Source: Peribacillus sp. FSL H8-0477
GTDB taxonomy: Bacteria > Bacillota > Bacilli > Bacillales > DSM-1321
NCBI RefSeq assembly: GCF_038002765.1
Contig: NZ_JBBODE010000001.1
Coordinates: 248,001-312,000 of the forward strand
Length of the DNA: 64,000 nt
Direction of reading: 5' to 3'
The notes under the pieces are model-generated. The model did not search any database. It saw nothing but the letters and a program-made list of their open reading frames with translations, and had not been told where the DNA came from. Numbering within the stretch: position 1 is the stretch's first letter; every line of letters starts with the position of its first letter. Shown in pieces: positions 8,783 to 18,126 of the stretch. The position numbers and the translations under genes are program-made.

Positions 8783-9565
8783 TTATTTGAGTGGATTTCT
8801 CACTAACATTCTCAATTCATTATATTTTTTTTCTCCAAAAAACATAATGAACATATTAGTAATTCGCTCTTTAATTTTGCGTTTTAAAGAAATTTTTGGG
8901 ATCCACGATCCTGAAAAATGATGAATTATATACGTATTTTCAGTAACATGTAACTCTTTAGTTAACCAATTTTTAGGGCAAAAATACTCACTTGGAAATA
9001 TATTTATATCATCTCTTAATAACTGTGTAAAATTCCCACTTTTCAATCCATATTCATTCCTCGTAATTTCAGTTATGACCTCTGTATTAGGTATTAATTC
9101 CATAGTTCCAGCTGTATTTATGAATGGTCGATCCTTATAATAACTAAGCAATCTTTCAACCCATGGATGTCCTTTTATACACCCCATTATACCTGCTGAT
9201 ATAAAATCATTACTTTCAAATCCACAAAAAGCCGAAGTATTAAGAAAGTCATCAACATTTTTAATTACTTCTACATCTGTATCCATGTATATACCACCTT
9301 GTTTCAATAAAACGTGTAACCTAACGAAATCCGATACAAAAGCATATTTTTTTGAAGTATATGCTTGCTTGACATATAAATTTAAATTAATGTCAAAATT
9401 TTCTTCATTCCATTCTATAATCTCATAATCAGGAAGGTGCTGTTTCCAACTCTCAATACATTTAAGAGTAATATTTGGTTTTTTACCCTTTCCAAACCAA
9501 CAATAATGTATTACTTTCGGAATACAAGAAATAATAATTACCTCCTTTTTTATATTACAATTCAT
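8783..9565 (-). CDS. Glycosyltransferase family 32 (OCH1-like)
   Basis: The protein has IPKVIHYCWFGKGKKPNITL near the start and the DXD block GGIYMDTDVEVIK, the GT32/capsular sugar transferase signature. It is about 245-260 residues. It is a paralog of 17021-17764. The start is uncertain. The ATG at 9565 has no ribosome site, whereas a perfect AAGGAGGT lies inside the frame and is followed about 8 nt later by ATT codons just before the conserved IPKVIHYC. A rare ATT start is therefore possible. It acts on the sugar chain together with the flanking GT4 enzymes. Confidence 0.85.
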   Translation of the reverse strand: MNCNIKKEVIIISCIPKVIHYCWFGKGKKPNITLKCIESWKQHLPDYEIIEWNEENFDINLNLYVKQAYTSKKYAFVSDFVRLHVLLKQGGIYMDTDVEVIKNVDDFLNTSAFCGFESNDFISAGIMGCIKGHPWVERLLSYYKDRPFINTAGTMELIPNTEVITEITRNEYGLKSGNFTQLLRDDINIFPSEYFCPKNWLTKELHVTENTYIIHHFSGSWIPKISLKRKIKERITNMFIMFFGEKKYNELRMLVRNPLK

Positions 9566-9755
9566 ATCTTATTTTTTGTTATTGCTAAATTTTGTAATTA
9601 AATTGTTTTTTTCCTTATGCAGGATTAGCTAATTCACATAAAAATGTTTATAACTAATAAAATGTTTGTCTTTCTCCTTATCTTAATAATTGTATATACT
9701 CTTTCAAAGTTAAGGATGTTACCAAAAACTGAATTGGTTAAGTTTTATATTTATT

Positions 9756-11528
9756 TTAAATTGCTGACTGCTTCGCTCTATTTTCAATGGCTGTTAATCT
9801 ACCTTTATTTATCTTAAATATAATATTGCAATTTTCTATTGTACTTAATCTATGGGCAATAATAATAAGAGTCTTTTCACCCTTTAAGCCATCAATAGCT
9901 TTCATTATTTCTTTTTCTGTTTCATTATCTAGAGCTGAAGTCGCTTCATCCATAAAGAGTATTTCAGGATTATGGTATAATGCACGAGCAATTCCTATCC
10001 GTTGGCGCTGACCTCCTGAAAGCCTTACTCCTCTTTCCCCTACTGTAGTATCTAATTGATCAGGTAATGCTTTCACAAATTCCTTTAAATGAGCCTGATC
10101 AAGTGATCTCCATACTTCTTCATCATCAATTAAATTATGTTCAGTACCAAAAGCAACATTGCTACGGATTGTATCATCTGATAAAAAAATTGATTGCGGA
10201 ATATACCCAATTTTCTGCTGCCATATATTTATTTGATCATGTATTCTTTTTCCATCAACCAGTAATTCTCCCTTTTCTGGTTTTAGTAATCCAAGGATAA
10301 TATCAACCAGTGACGTTTTACCAGCTCCAGACTCACCGATAAAGGCAACAGATTGACCGATAGGAATGGTTAATGAGACATCTTTAATGGCATATCCCTC
10401 TTGATTAGGATAGCGAAAAGACACGTTCGTTAGCTTGATAGAATCATTGAATGTGCGCTTGCCTTGGTTAATCACAATAGATTTATTGGTTATCGGATTA
10501 GTAGATTCATCCCTATTTTCAAATAAATCCTCATAAACAACCTTTAATGCTGGTTGATTATAGCGAATAGTTGTTACCAAAGCCATAATCCGTGTAATAG
10601 ATGGCATTAAACGAAATGCAGCCATCGCAAAAAGAGCCATACTTGAAATAAGATGAGCTGTACCACTACCTTGAAGGACAATAATTAGCATAGTGACAAG
10701 AACAGTAGCTACTAATAAGGTCTCAATAAAAAGTCTTGGTGCTTGCTCCAGCATCTTCATGTAACGGCTGTTATTTGCTTTAATTGTACTTTGCTTGGTA
10801 TATGCGTTTATAAAGAAACCTTCTTTTCCTGATACCTTCACTTCTTTACTGGCTCCTAAGCCCTGGTTAACCCATTTAATCATTTCACTATTTACCAATT
10901 GCTGCTCTTCCCCTAAATGGTTTATTTTTTTTCGAAATAGTTTGAAAAATAAAAAAACACTTCCACCTAATAGGATAGAAGCTACAACAGTTGCTAGTGG
11001 TTCAGTAATGAAAAGTAACGATACAATACATATAGTGACAAGTAATTCTGTAAAAAGCTGAAACCCAGAAATGATAATCCCTTGAAAAACATTTGAAACT
11101 TCTCCATTTACATTACGAAGCAATTCTGCTGTATTTCTTTGCAAATGAAATGTATAGGGCTTAGTTAAATACTCTTTAAATAATCGACTTGAAAGTTTAA
11201 CTTGTTGATTTAATATGATTCTATATTGTACGTAGTTAAAAAGAAGCAAATATAAATTTTTTAATACAAAAACCAGTATTAATATCCCTACAGCAAATAC
11301 GATAAATGCTGTAGTCGAGTCGAAATTAAATAAGTCATATACATAAGACAATATCGGTTGCTCTTGAATCATATCAGGATTGGTTAATATCCCGACAAAT
11401 GGGATAATTATTCCGATACTCATTGTTTCGAATATGGCAGCTAATATCATCATAAGAAATATTATGAATAGCTTTTTCTTTTCTCTTTTATCGAAGAGCA
11501 TCGCTAATTTCCTAACTGAGTCTTTCAT
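9756..11528 (-). CDS. PglK-like ABC flippase for lipid-linked oligosaccharide
   Basis: 590 residues, a half-transporter with an N-terminal six-helix membrane domain (about 20-330) fused to an ATPase domain. The ATPase has Walker A GESGAGKTSL, signature LSGGQRQRIG and Walker B ILFMDEATSALD. The N-terminus and length resemble PglK, which flips the undecaprenyl-linked N-glycan in Campylobacter. It sits among glycosyltransferases and no Wzx/MATE-type flippase is seen in the whole locus, so this protein is the best candidate to move the finished unit across the membrane. A general lipid or peptide exporter is less likely in this context. Confidence 0.82.
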   Translation of the reverse strand: MKDSVRKLAMLFDKREKKKLFIIFLMMILAAIFETMSIGIIIPFVGILTNPDMIQEQPILSYVYDLFNFDSTTAFIVFAVGILILVFVLKNLYLLLFNYVQYRIILNQQVKLSSRLFKEYLTKPYTFHLQRNTAELLRNVNGEVSNVFQGIIISGFQLFTELLVTICIVSLLFITEPLATVVASILLGGSVFLFFKLFRKKINHLGEEQQLVNSEMIKWVNQGLGASKEVKVSGKEGFFINAYTKQSTIKANNSRYMKMLEQAPRLFIETLLVATVLVTMLIIVLQGSGTAHLISSMALFAMAAFRLMPSITRIMALVTTIRYNQPALKVVYEDLFENRDESTNPITNKSIVINQGKRTFNDSIKLTNVSFRYPNQEGYAIKDVSLTIPIGQSVAFIGESGAGKTSLVDIILGLLKPEKGELLVDGKRIHDQINIWQQKIGYIPQSIFLSDDTIRSNVAFGTEHNLIDDEEVWRSLDQAHLKEFVKALPDQLDTTVGERGVRLSGGQRQRIGIARALYHNPEILFMDEATSALDNETEKEIMKAIDGLKGEKTLIIIAHRLSTIENCNIIFKINKGRLTAIENRAKQSAI

Positions 11529-11587
11529 TTATCTCACACCTTTATTTTAATTCTTTTTATGAGGTTTACTTACTACTAAGAATAATT

Positions 11588-12802
11588 CTAATTAGTATAG
11601 ACAAAATAATTTTTTATGCTCGTTTTATTAGTTTTACCGGAGTTTTCTTTAAATAAATTTTCCTTAAGTTTTACATATAACATTCTATCTTCTAATAATA
11701 ATTTAATTGCCTTAAAGATTTCTTCTTCATCTATACTTACTATTAAACCTGTCACATCATTATTTATTTGTTCCTTAGCTCCAGTGAAATTAGTTGTTAC
11801 AATTGGTTTATTAAAACATTTAGCTTCTGCAAGGGTTATACAGTACCCTTCATGTCTAGAGGGTTGAACATAAATATCACATTCGTTCATATAAGGGTAT
11901 GGATTGGGATCTGAACCCAATAAGATGAAATGTTCTTCGAGATTATATTCGACTACTAATCGTTCATATTCTACTCGTGTACTTCCTTCACCTAGGCAAT
12001 ACCACTTAACGTTATAACCAGCATTTATGAGTTTTACGAGCGCTTTTATTGCTAAATCTTGACCCTTTTCTGAGGTTAATCTTCCCACAGTTAGTATTCT
12101 TATTCCATCAAATCCATCCTTAAAGCCTTTGTTCTTTTTGGATTGTTCTAGAATAACTTCGTGTGAAATTACGTTTAAGAACACCTCTGTTTTATCCTCT
12201 ACTATAGGAGCCAAACTAATTAGTTTCTTTCTTCCTTCATCTGAGACAACAAATATCTTTTCAAATCTTTTATAGACTTTAACTGCAAACTTCTTATCAA
12301 ATCCAATCCTAGTTACATCAAAATGGATCCATTGTATCTTTCTTTTTGATTTTATTTTATGCGCAACAAAATAGCTTATGAAGTCCATTGGACCTGCATA
12401 AGCTACCGCAATATCATATTCGGATTCAAAATTAGGAATACCCTTTAAAACATACTTAAAAAAAATAGTTTTACTTCTAATTATTTTGGATAAAAAGTGA
12501 ATGAACAAGAGATTAAAGCCTTTTATAATATGCCCTTCTTTAAACCTTTTTGCAGCAACAATTCTTGGTGGTAAATTCAATACGCTTTTCAATTTTTTAT
12601 ATTCCCTAAGATACTCTATATGGACACTTGAAGGTATAGAACTTAAAAAGCCCCCCGACTTCTCTAACATTAAAATAGTAATGTCGAACTCATCCTCATT
12701 CATTTGAGTAATCATATTCAGTAATGCCTTTTCGGTGCCACCTACATTCATATTAATAATCATGAATAGTATTTTCTTCTTCATAAATTTACTCTCTTTC
12801 AT
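11588..12802 (-). CDS. Glycosyltransferase family 4
   Basis: 404 residues, GT-B. The N-terminus ILFMIINMNVGGTEKALLNM and the C-terminal TVGRLTSEKGQDLAIK and QPSRHEGYCITLAEA are GT4 hallmarks. The start ATG overlaps the stop of the preceding GT4 by 4 bp, so translation is coupled. An internal ATG six codons on is an alternative start. It is about as similar to 7385-8572 as a tandem-duplicate pair would be (same motifs, same spacing). Donor and acceptor are unknown. Confidence 0.87.
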   Translation of the reverse strand: MKESKFMKKKILFMIINMNVGGTEKALLNMITQMNEDEFDITILMLEKSGGFLSSIPSSVHIEYLREYKKLKSVLNLPPRIVAAKRFKEGHIIKGFNLLFIHFLSKIIRSKTIFFKYVLKGIPNFESEYDIAVAYAGPMDFISYFVAHKIKSKRKIQWIHFDVTRIGFDKKFAVKVYKRFEKIFVVSDEGRKKLISLAPIVEDKTEVFLNVISHEVILEQSKKNKGFKDGFDGIRILTVGRLTSEKGQDLAIKALVKLINAGYNVKWYCLGEGSTRVEYERLVVEYNLEEHFILLGSDPNPYPYMNECDIYVQPSRHEGYCITLAEAKCFNKPIVTTNFTGAKEQINNDVTGLIVSIDEEEIFKAIKLLLEDRMLYVKLKENLFKENSGKTNKTSIKNYFVYTN

Positions 12803-14001
12803 CCTATTAATTGATAAAACTTTTCTAGTTCCTCTATATTTCCCTTTTTCTCGTTTTTCAAATAAGTAATAATCCTTTCTCTTAGTTCATGATCATTAAT
12901 CAGTTTCAGAATCCCTCTATAAACAGCATCACCATTCATATCTACCACTAATCCGTTTTTCCCTTCTACCATTTGATTGTATACAGCATCAAATCTGGTA
13001 GTTACAACAGGGACATTTAGCAGGCGAGCTTCAGCTATTGCTAGTCCGAATCCTTCAAATTTGGATGTTTGAACGTATATATCGGCATTTTTTATAAACG
13101 GATATGGGTTACTTTTCACTCCTAAAAGTATAAAATGATCTTGTAATTCGTGATCACGAATATATTTTTCTATTTCTTTTAACAAAGGACCTTTCCCTAA
13201 TACATACCATTTAAAATCTATCCCCTGTTCTTTTAGCATTTTACAAGCTTCTAACGCAATATTATATTGCTTACCATGATCTAATCTTCCAATAGTTAAA
13301 ATCCTCACTCCATCAAACTTATTATCGGCTGATTCTTCTACTTCTGCCATTTCAGTTATAAAATTAGGATTAATGATATCATAGATGATTTCAACCTTAT
13401 CATTAAAATCTGGGTATGTTTCTAGGAAATTGTCTTTTGCCGATTCAGAAACAGTTATTATTTTGTCAATATCAGCATAGAAATCATTTTGAAATATTTT
13501 CTCTTTTGTTTTTAAAAGATAACTTGTATTAACCCAAGCATACTTCTTCTTTGCTTTAATTTTACTTGCTACATAAAATGTCGGTATTCCTTGCGCATAG
13601 CTAATGGCGATTTCATATTCTTTAGGGTTATTTTCTATACTATTTGATACGGATTCCCAATAAATTCTTGCTTTTGCAGTATTACCGTATTCTCTTTTTC
13701 GAATTCTTACTGTATATTTCATTCTAGAATAAAACATTTTAAAATTTAACATTTTGAGTGAGTGTAGAAATGATTTACTAATCTCTAGTTTAGTAAATTC
13801 TGTGTATTTTAATGGCGGTAAAATGTTGACTTCTTTTGGAACTGAATCTTCTAGAGAGCCTCCATGTGCAAAAAGCATAAGATCCACCGAATACCTAGAA
13901 TAGTCCAACAATGACAATAATGTAACCAAACTTTTTTCTGCACCTGCACAATCCAACGAATCTATTACAAATAACAACTTTTTTTTCATAGTTGCTACCA
14001 T
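12799..14001 (-). CDS. Glycosyltransferase family 4
   Basis: 400 residues, GT-B. It begins KKLLFVIDSLDCAGAEKSLV and carries ILTIGRLDHGKQYNIALEA and QTSKFEGFGLAIAEARL. In-frame GTG 14004, ATG 14001 and ATG 13989 compete as starts; GAGAGAAG before 14001 is the best site seen. The 3' end overlaps the next GT4 by 4 bp. A 120-bp gap separates it from the GT2 upstream. It builds part of the same glycan. Confidence 0.86.
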   Translation of the reverse strand: MVATMKKKLLFVIDSLDCAGAEKSLVTLLSLLDYSRYSVDLMLFAHGGSLEDSVPKEVNILPPLKYTEFTKLEISKSFLHSLKMLNFKMFYSRMKYTVRIRKREYGNTAKARIYWESVSNSIENNPKEYEIAISYAQGIPTFYVASKIKAKKKYAWVNTSYLLKTKEKIFQNDFYADIDKIITVSESAKDNFLETYPDFNDKVEIIYDIINPNFITEMAEVEESADNKFDGVRILTIGRLDHGKQYNIALEACKMLKEQGIDFKWYVLGKGPLLKEIEKYIRDHELQDHFILLGVKSNPYPFIKNADIYVQTSKFEGFGLAIAEARLLNVPVVTTRFDAVYNQMVEGKNGLVVDMNGDAVYRGILKLINDHELRERIITYLKNEKKGNIEELEKFYQLIG

Positions 14002-14123
14002 CACTTCTCTCTTTATCGGAATTTTCGGTACTTATATTGTATAAAAATATATATTTTACTTAAGGGATAACAATTAAAAATTAAAACATATTCTTAACTC
14101 TTTTCACAATTACACCTCCCTCT

Positions 14124-15155
14124 TTACTTTTGTTGTTCTAATCCTACTGGTTGCGAAATAAACTTCATCATTCTTAACCCTTTTCTTAGGCCAAGATAGA
14201 TAAAATTAAGATAGGGGTGTAAAGAAAATAATTGTAATTGTTGTTCTAGTAGCTTATCTTTTTTAACAGCTTTTTTTAAGTTGTCATAGTTGTTGTGAAT
14301 ATACGATCGAATTTCTTTCCTATGTAGACTCCTAGGATCCTTCTTTCGATTCATTAACAAGAGGTTATAATGGATGAGGCTCATTTTTAGGATTGTTTTA
14401 TATGAACTGTCTGTCAGTTCTTTATAGTGTTTTTCGATAAAACAATGTCTTTCTAGTAATCCCTTCAGGATATCCAAATTTTTGGGTGTATAAGTTGCAA
14501 CTATACTATCGCTTCGTTGGTAATAGTTGTACAAGGGTTCATGGAGGATTACGTACGTATTTACTTCATGCATGACCTGATGAGCCCAAAATACATCTTC
14601 AAATAACACTCCTTTTTTAAAGGCTATATCTTTGATGATATTAGTTTTATAAAGCTTCCCCCATGCGAAGTTTTTTACTTTCTCGTTGGTTACCAACTCC
14701 CGCATTAATGTTTTCTTACCCAATATAACTGGGAGATCTGTAGTAGAATAATAACGATTGTCTAATAGCCTTTTATCTTCATATGCATAATAAAAAGCCG
14801 ATTGGACAACATCAGCTTGATACTGATCGCAGCTATCGACCATTTTTTCAATCATAGTTTTTTCTACCCAATCATCACTATCTACAAAGAAAACAAAATC
14901 ACCACTTACCTGATTCACACCAACATTTCGGGCATCAGATAATCCGCCATTTTCTTTATGGATAACTTTGATACGTCTGTCCGTTTTTTCATATTCATCA
15001 ACAATTTCCCAACAATGATCAGGCGAACCATCATCCACCAGAATAATTTCAATATTATCGTATGTTTGATTAAGAATACTATCGATACATCGGTGAATGT
15101 ATTTCTCCACTTTATAAACTGGGACTATAATGCTCACCTTTTTATTTTGAAACAC
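14124..15155 (-). CDS. Glycosyltransferase family 2 (GTG start)
   Basis: About 343 residues. GT-A domain with VSIIVPVYKVEKYIHRCIDS, DDGSPD and FVDSDDW. The start is placed at GTG 15155 because GGAGG lies 7 nt before it; an earlier GTG at 15170 would sit before that ribosome site. Only a few bases separate it from the GT4 gene upstream. Paralog of 6395-7369, with a different C-terminal half, which suggests another acceptor. Confidence 0.86.
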   Translation of the reverse strand: MFQNKKVSIIVPVYKVEKYIHRCIDSILNQTYDNIEIILVDDGSPDHCWEIVDEYEKTDRRIKVIHKENGGLSDARNVGVNQVSGDFVFFVDSDDWVEKTMIEKMVDSCDQYQADVVQSAFYYAYEDKRLLDNRYYSTTDLPVILGKKTLMRELVTNEKVKNFAWGKLYKTNIIKDIAFKKGVLFEDVFWAHQVMHEVNTYVILHEPLYNYYQRSDSIVATYTPKNLDILKGLLERHCFIEKHYKELTDSSYKTILKMSLIHYNLLLMNRKKDPRSLHRKEIRSYIHNNYDNLKKAVKKDKLLEQQLQLFSLHPYLNFIYLGLRKGLRMMKFISQPVGLEQQK

Positions 15156-15172
15156 CGATTGTCCTCCCACGC

Positions 15173-16366
15173 CTATACTAACTGGTATAATTTATTTAAT
15201 TCCCAATCATTATGATAGTCTATACCTTGACAGTATCTTGATAAATGTATTCTTAGCTCTTTATCCATATACAACTTCTCAATACCATCCGCAATTCCCT
15301 CAACAGATAGTTCACATATTAATCCATCTAAATGATTACTAATTTGGCTCTTAGCTGTAGGATAGTTTGTAATCAATACTGGTTTAGCTAGGATTTGTGC
15401 CTCTCCGACAGTAACTGCCTTACCTTCATATCTGGATGGTTGAACATACAAGTCGCAGGATTTTATATATGGATAGGGATTGGTTTGTTTGCCAAGTAAT
15501 ATAAAATGATCTTCTAAATTATTTTCGTTGATTAATTCCTTTAATTCTGATTCATAACCTCCATATCCGACAATAGACCATTTTAAATTGGTATATCCTT
15601 TATTATGTAATAATCTAAGAGCGTAAACAGCAAGATCAAAGCCCTTTGCATAGGATAATCTTCCGACAGATAAGATATTAAACGTTTTCTGATTTTGACT
15701 ATTTATTTCAGTTTCATTGGCCATTTTCCTAATAAATTGCGGTGATGTAATATTTTCTATAATTAACGCCCTATCTTTTAGACTAGGATATTGAGATAAA
15801 AAAGAATTCAAACATTCTTCTGATACAGCTGCAATATGATCGAAATTTCTCCACATTTTCAGATCTAATTTATTATCTATTTCCAAAGTATTATAATCTG
15901 TATGAATCCATGCTATTTTCTTATTGGCATCAACCTTATTTATTACGATATCATGTGGCCATGCATAACTTATCGCAATATCGTATTTCTTTTTGAGTTT
16001 TGGTAAAGTGATTTGAGAATATTTCATAGTAAGCTGCATTTGAATATATCCTGAACCTTCTTTAAGCATTCTTGATTTTGACTTGAGATTAGCTGTTATT
16101 TTACTTAAAATTCTAATTATTGATGAAAAATAATGGCCTTCTTTAATAGATTGCCTAATTGGTTTGCGAAAAACAGAATAACTACTAATTTCAGGTAAAA
16201 TATTAACCTTATCCGGAATAAGTTTAAAAAATTCTCCAGTATGGTGTAATACTAATAAATCAATATTAAAGCGTTCATAATCAAAGCTTTCTAACATATT
16301 AATTAGACTTCTTTCAATCCCTCCAATTTCCATGTTATAGACGGAAATCAATATATCTTTTTTCAT
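15173..16366 (-). CDS. Glycosyltransferase family 4
   Basis: 397 residues, GT-B. N-terminus DILISVYNMEIGGIERSLIN; C-terminal half with LSVGRLSYAKGFDLAVYA and QPSRYEGKAVTVGEAQ. Clear ribosome site (GATGAGGG) before ATG. It follows the acetyltransferase gene after 34 bp and runs into the GT2 gene. It belongs to the same GT4 subgroup as its three neighbours but has a more divergent donor loop. Confidence 0.87.
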   Translation of the reverse strand: MKKDILISVYNMEIGGIERSLINMLESFDYERFNIDLLVLHHTGEFFKLIPDKVNILPEISSYSVFRKPIRQSIKEGHYFSSIIRILSKITANLKSKSRMLKEGSGYIQMQLTMKYSQITLPKLKKKYDIAISYAWPHDIVINKVDANKKIAWIHTDYNTLEIDNKLDLKMWRNFDHIAAVSEECLNSFLSQYPSLKDRALIIENITSPQFIRKMANETEINSQNQKTFNILSVGRLSYAKGFDLAVYALRLLHNKGYTNLKWSIVGYGGYESELKELINENNLEDHFILLGKQTNPYPYIKSCDLYVQPSRYEGKAVTVGEAQILAKPVLITNYPTAKSQISNHLDGLICELSVEGIADGIEKLYMDKELRIHLSRYCQGIDYHNDWELNKLYQLV

Positions 16367-16400
16367 TTTTATCCCTCATCTGTTTGTTCAGATTCATTTG

Positions 16401-17009
16401 CTAAGCAGTAATATGTTTAACTTCAATCTCCCGTTTATTGATAAAAAGAGTATTTGCTGGAACATTTCCTTTAACAACACTTCCAGCTGCAATGACCACA
16501 TTGTCACCAATAATTGTATTTTTTAAAATAACAACATTAGAACCAATCCATACATTTTTACCAATTAATACTTCTCCGATAAGTAAATGACTATCCTCAG
16601 AGTTTTTATAATTGTGATCATGATCATTTATACAAACATTGGGTCCTATTTTTGTTTTCCTGCCTATTACAATTCTCTTTACACAATTTATATTACAATT
16701 ATCATTGATAAAAACCTTTTCCTCTATAAATAATTCACCTTCAAAATCAATACGAAAACTTGCGTTTTTACGTATAAATACAAACTCTCCAATGTGTATT
16801 TTTGCTCTTCGGTTAAATATCTCAATTTTACTGTTAGCCTGCAGAATGAATACTGTGGCTTTAATATTTTTAAAATATAAAATTTTATAAAACAAGCCTC
16901 TAATTACCCCAATAAGGTAAGAAAAATACATTATAATTGTGAAATATAAACCTCTTGCCCTAAACTCAGCTACTATAGTTTTTACTATTTTATTTATAAC
17001 ATTAACCAT
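16401..17009 (-). CDS. Hexapeptide-repeat acetyltransferase
   Basis: 202 residues. A hydrophobic N-terminal stretch (about 20-50) is followed by isoleucine-rich hexapeptide repeats of a left-handed beta helix. It ends with the acyltransferase block NDHDH...IGKNVWIGSNVVIL and AAGSVVKGNVP, as in serine acetyltransferase and the WcaF/NodL families. AAGGGG stands 9 nt before the ATG. It probably O-acetylates a sugar of the growing chain; that substrate is inferred from the neighbours. Confidence 0.85.
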   Translation of the reverse strand: MVNVINKIVKTIVAEFRARGLYFTIIMYFSYLIGVIRGLFYKILYFKNIKATVFILQANSKIEIFNRRAKIHIGEFVFIRKNASFRIDFEGELFIEEKVFINDNCNINCVKRIVIGRKTKIGPNVCINDHDHNYKNSEDSHLLIGEVLIGKNVWIGSNVVILKNTIIGDNVVIAAGSVVKGNVPANTLFINKREIEVKHITA

Positions 17010-17020
17010 ATCATTTCCCC

Positions 17021-17764
17021 TTAAGAGTTTAGGTTAGTATAATATTTTCTGATTTTGGCTATGTTATCTCCACCTATAATTTTGGCTGCATAAACCTTAA
17101 TTTGGCTTTTTATGCGAGTACGTGCGGGCAACCAACTTTTATAAAAATGATGCAAAGTGTATGTGTTTTTAGTCATGAATGTTCTACAGTTGATATAATC
17201 ATAGGGTGAAAAATAAGTTTGCGGATAAAATACGCCGATATCTATAATTTCCTGATATTCTCCGTTTTTTAAAAGGCCCCACTTTTCAAGTATCTCAGTT
17301 ACAATCGCTACATTTGTGGAATCATCTAAGCTCCCATCATCTTGTTTGAAATGTTTATTTTGATACGAATCTAGAAATTCTTTAATCAGGGTATTCCCTT
17401 GCTTCGATCCAATAGTACTAGTTGCGATGTAATTTTCTTGCTCAAATCCCCAAAATGATTCATGGTGAAGAAGATTATCAAATGATTTGAATACTTCAAC
17501 ATCTGTATCTAAGTAAATCCCACCATGATTAAATAAAGAGTGTACCCTGACATAATCACTGACAAACGCATATTTACCAGCTTGATATGCTTCTAGGACA
17601 TAAGGGTTGATTGTTAGGTCAAAATTTTCTTCATTCCACTCTATGATTTCATACTCCCTTAAAAATACATGCCAGCTATCCTGGCATTTTTTTACGATAT
17701 CTGGCTTTTCCTTCCCACCGAACCAACAATAATGGATGATTTTTGGGATTTTTTTTAATTCCAT
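17021..17764 (-). CDS. Glycosyltransferase family 32 (OCH1-like)
   Basis: 247 residues. IPKIIHYCWFGGKEKPD at the start and GGIYLDTDVEVFK (DXD) near residue 90 define GT32. It is the first gene of the second glycosyltransferase block and follows the promoter at 18055-18083 and an EAR element at 17809-17915. AGGGG is 5 nt before the ATG. Homologous to the GT32 at 8783-9565, so the block begins and nearly ends with related enzymes. Confidence 0.88.
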   Translation of the reverse strand: MELKKIPKIIHYCWFGGKEKPDIVKKCQDSWHVFLREYEIIEWNEENFDLTINPYVLEAYQAGKYAFVSDYVRVHSLFNHGGIYLDTDVEVFKSFDNLLHHESFWGFEQENYIATSTIGSKQGNTLIKEFLDSYQNKHFKQDDGSLDDSTNVAIVTEILEKWGLLKNGEYQEIIDIGVFYPQTYFSPYDYINCRTFMTKNTYTLHHFYKSWLPARTRIKSQIKVYAAKIIGGDNIAKIRKYYTNLNS

Positions 17765-17808
17765 TTTTCCCCTCTTTTCATCTTACATGTATGTGGGTTA
17801 TTAAACCC

Positions 17809-17915
17809 AGGGCATCTAACCCCTCCTCAGCACCACACTACTGACGACACGCGTCTAAGGTTGATTCAACCCACAGTATGATCGAGTGCCTCCGTTAATA
17901 CCGGCTAGGAGACAT
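17809..17915 (-). ncRNA. EAR element, second copy
   Basis: About 107 nt on the minus strand, nearly identical to 29479-29584, which lies in the classic epsB-epsC position. Shared blocks include AACGGAGGCACTCGATCATA and GAGGAGGGGTTAGATGCCC. Loops differ while stems stay paired (GGTT-loop-AACC). EAR RNAs in Bacillales let RNA polymerase read through distant terminators of eps operons. This copy lies in the leader of the second glycosyltransferase block. A further hairpin TGGGTT...AACCCA follows at 17793-17808. Confidence 0.78.
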
Positions 17916-17931
17916 CACCGAATCTATAGTT

Positions 17932-17947
17932 ATTCTTAATAAAGAAC
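17932..17947. promoter_or_regulatory. SinR-box-like dyad before EAR copy 2
   Basis: ATTCTTAATAAAGAAC, with one intact arm AAAGAAC. It sits 16 nt before the EAR, as a related dyad does before the first EAR. It may be a weak SinR half-site or simply an RNA hairpin belonging to the EAR. Confidence 0.4.
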
Positions 17948-18054
17948 ACGTAATCAAAAAATATAGCTTTAATTGGAAAATTATTCTTATATTTACTCTT
18001 TACAAGGTTTTAATTTCATTTATGCACATACTAAGAGACTTTATACCTATTTCT

Positions 18055-18083
18055 ATTTTAGTTCTCTATAAAGAACATGTCAA
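18055..18083 (-). promoter_or_regulatory. Promoter of the second glycosyltransferase operon
   Basis: Minus strand -35 TTGACA (18078-18083), 17-bp spacer and -10 TAAAAT (18055-18060), close to the sigma-A consensus. The spacer is almost exactly the SinR-like box. It lies between the sinR stop codon and EAR copy 2. Confidence 0.8.
18061..18076. promoter_or_regulatory. SinR-like operator inside the promoter spacer
   Basis: GTTCTCTATAAAGAAC fills the 17-bp spacer of the promoter at 18055-18083. Both arms fit GTTCTYT. Binding there would exclude sigma-A RNA polymerase. Confidence 0.8.
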
Positions 18084-18126
18084 CCAAATACTAGCGAATT
18101 ATTGTCAAATGACAGCAATGTAGGAG

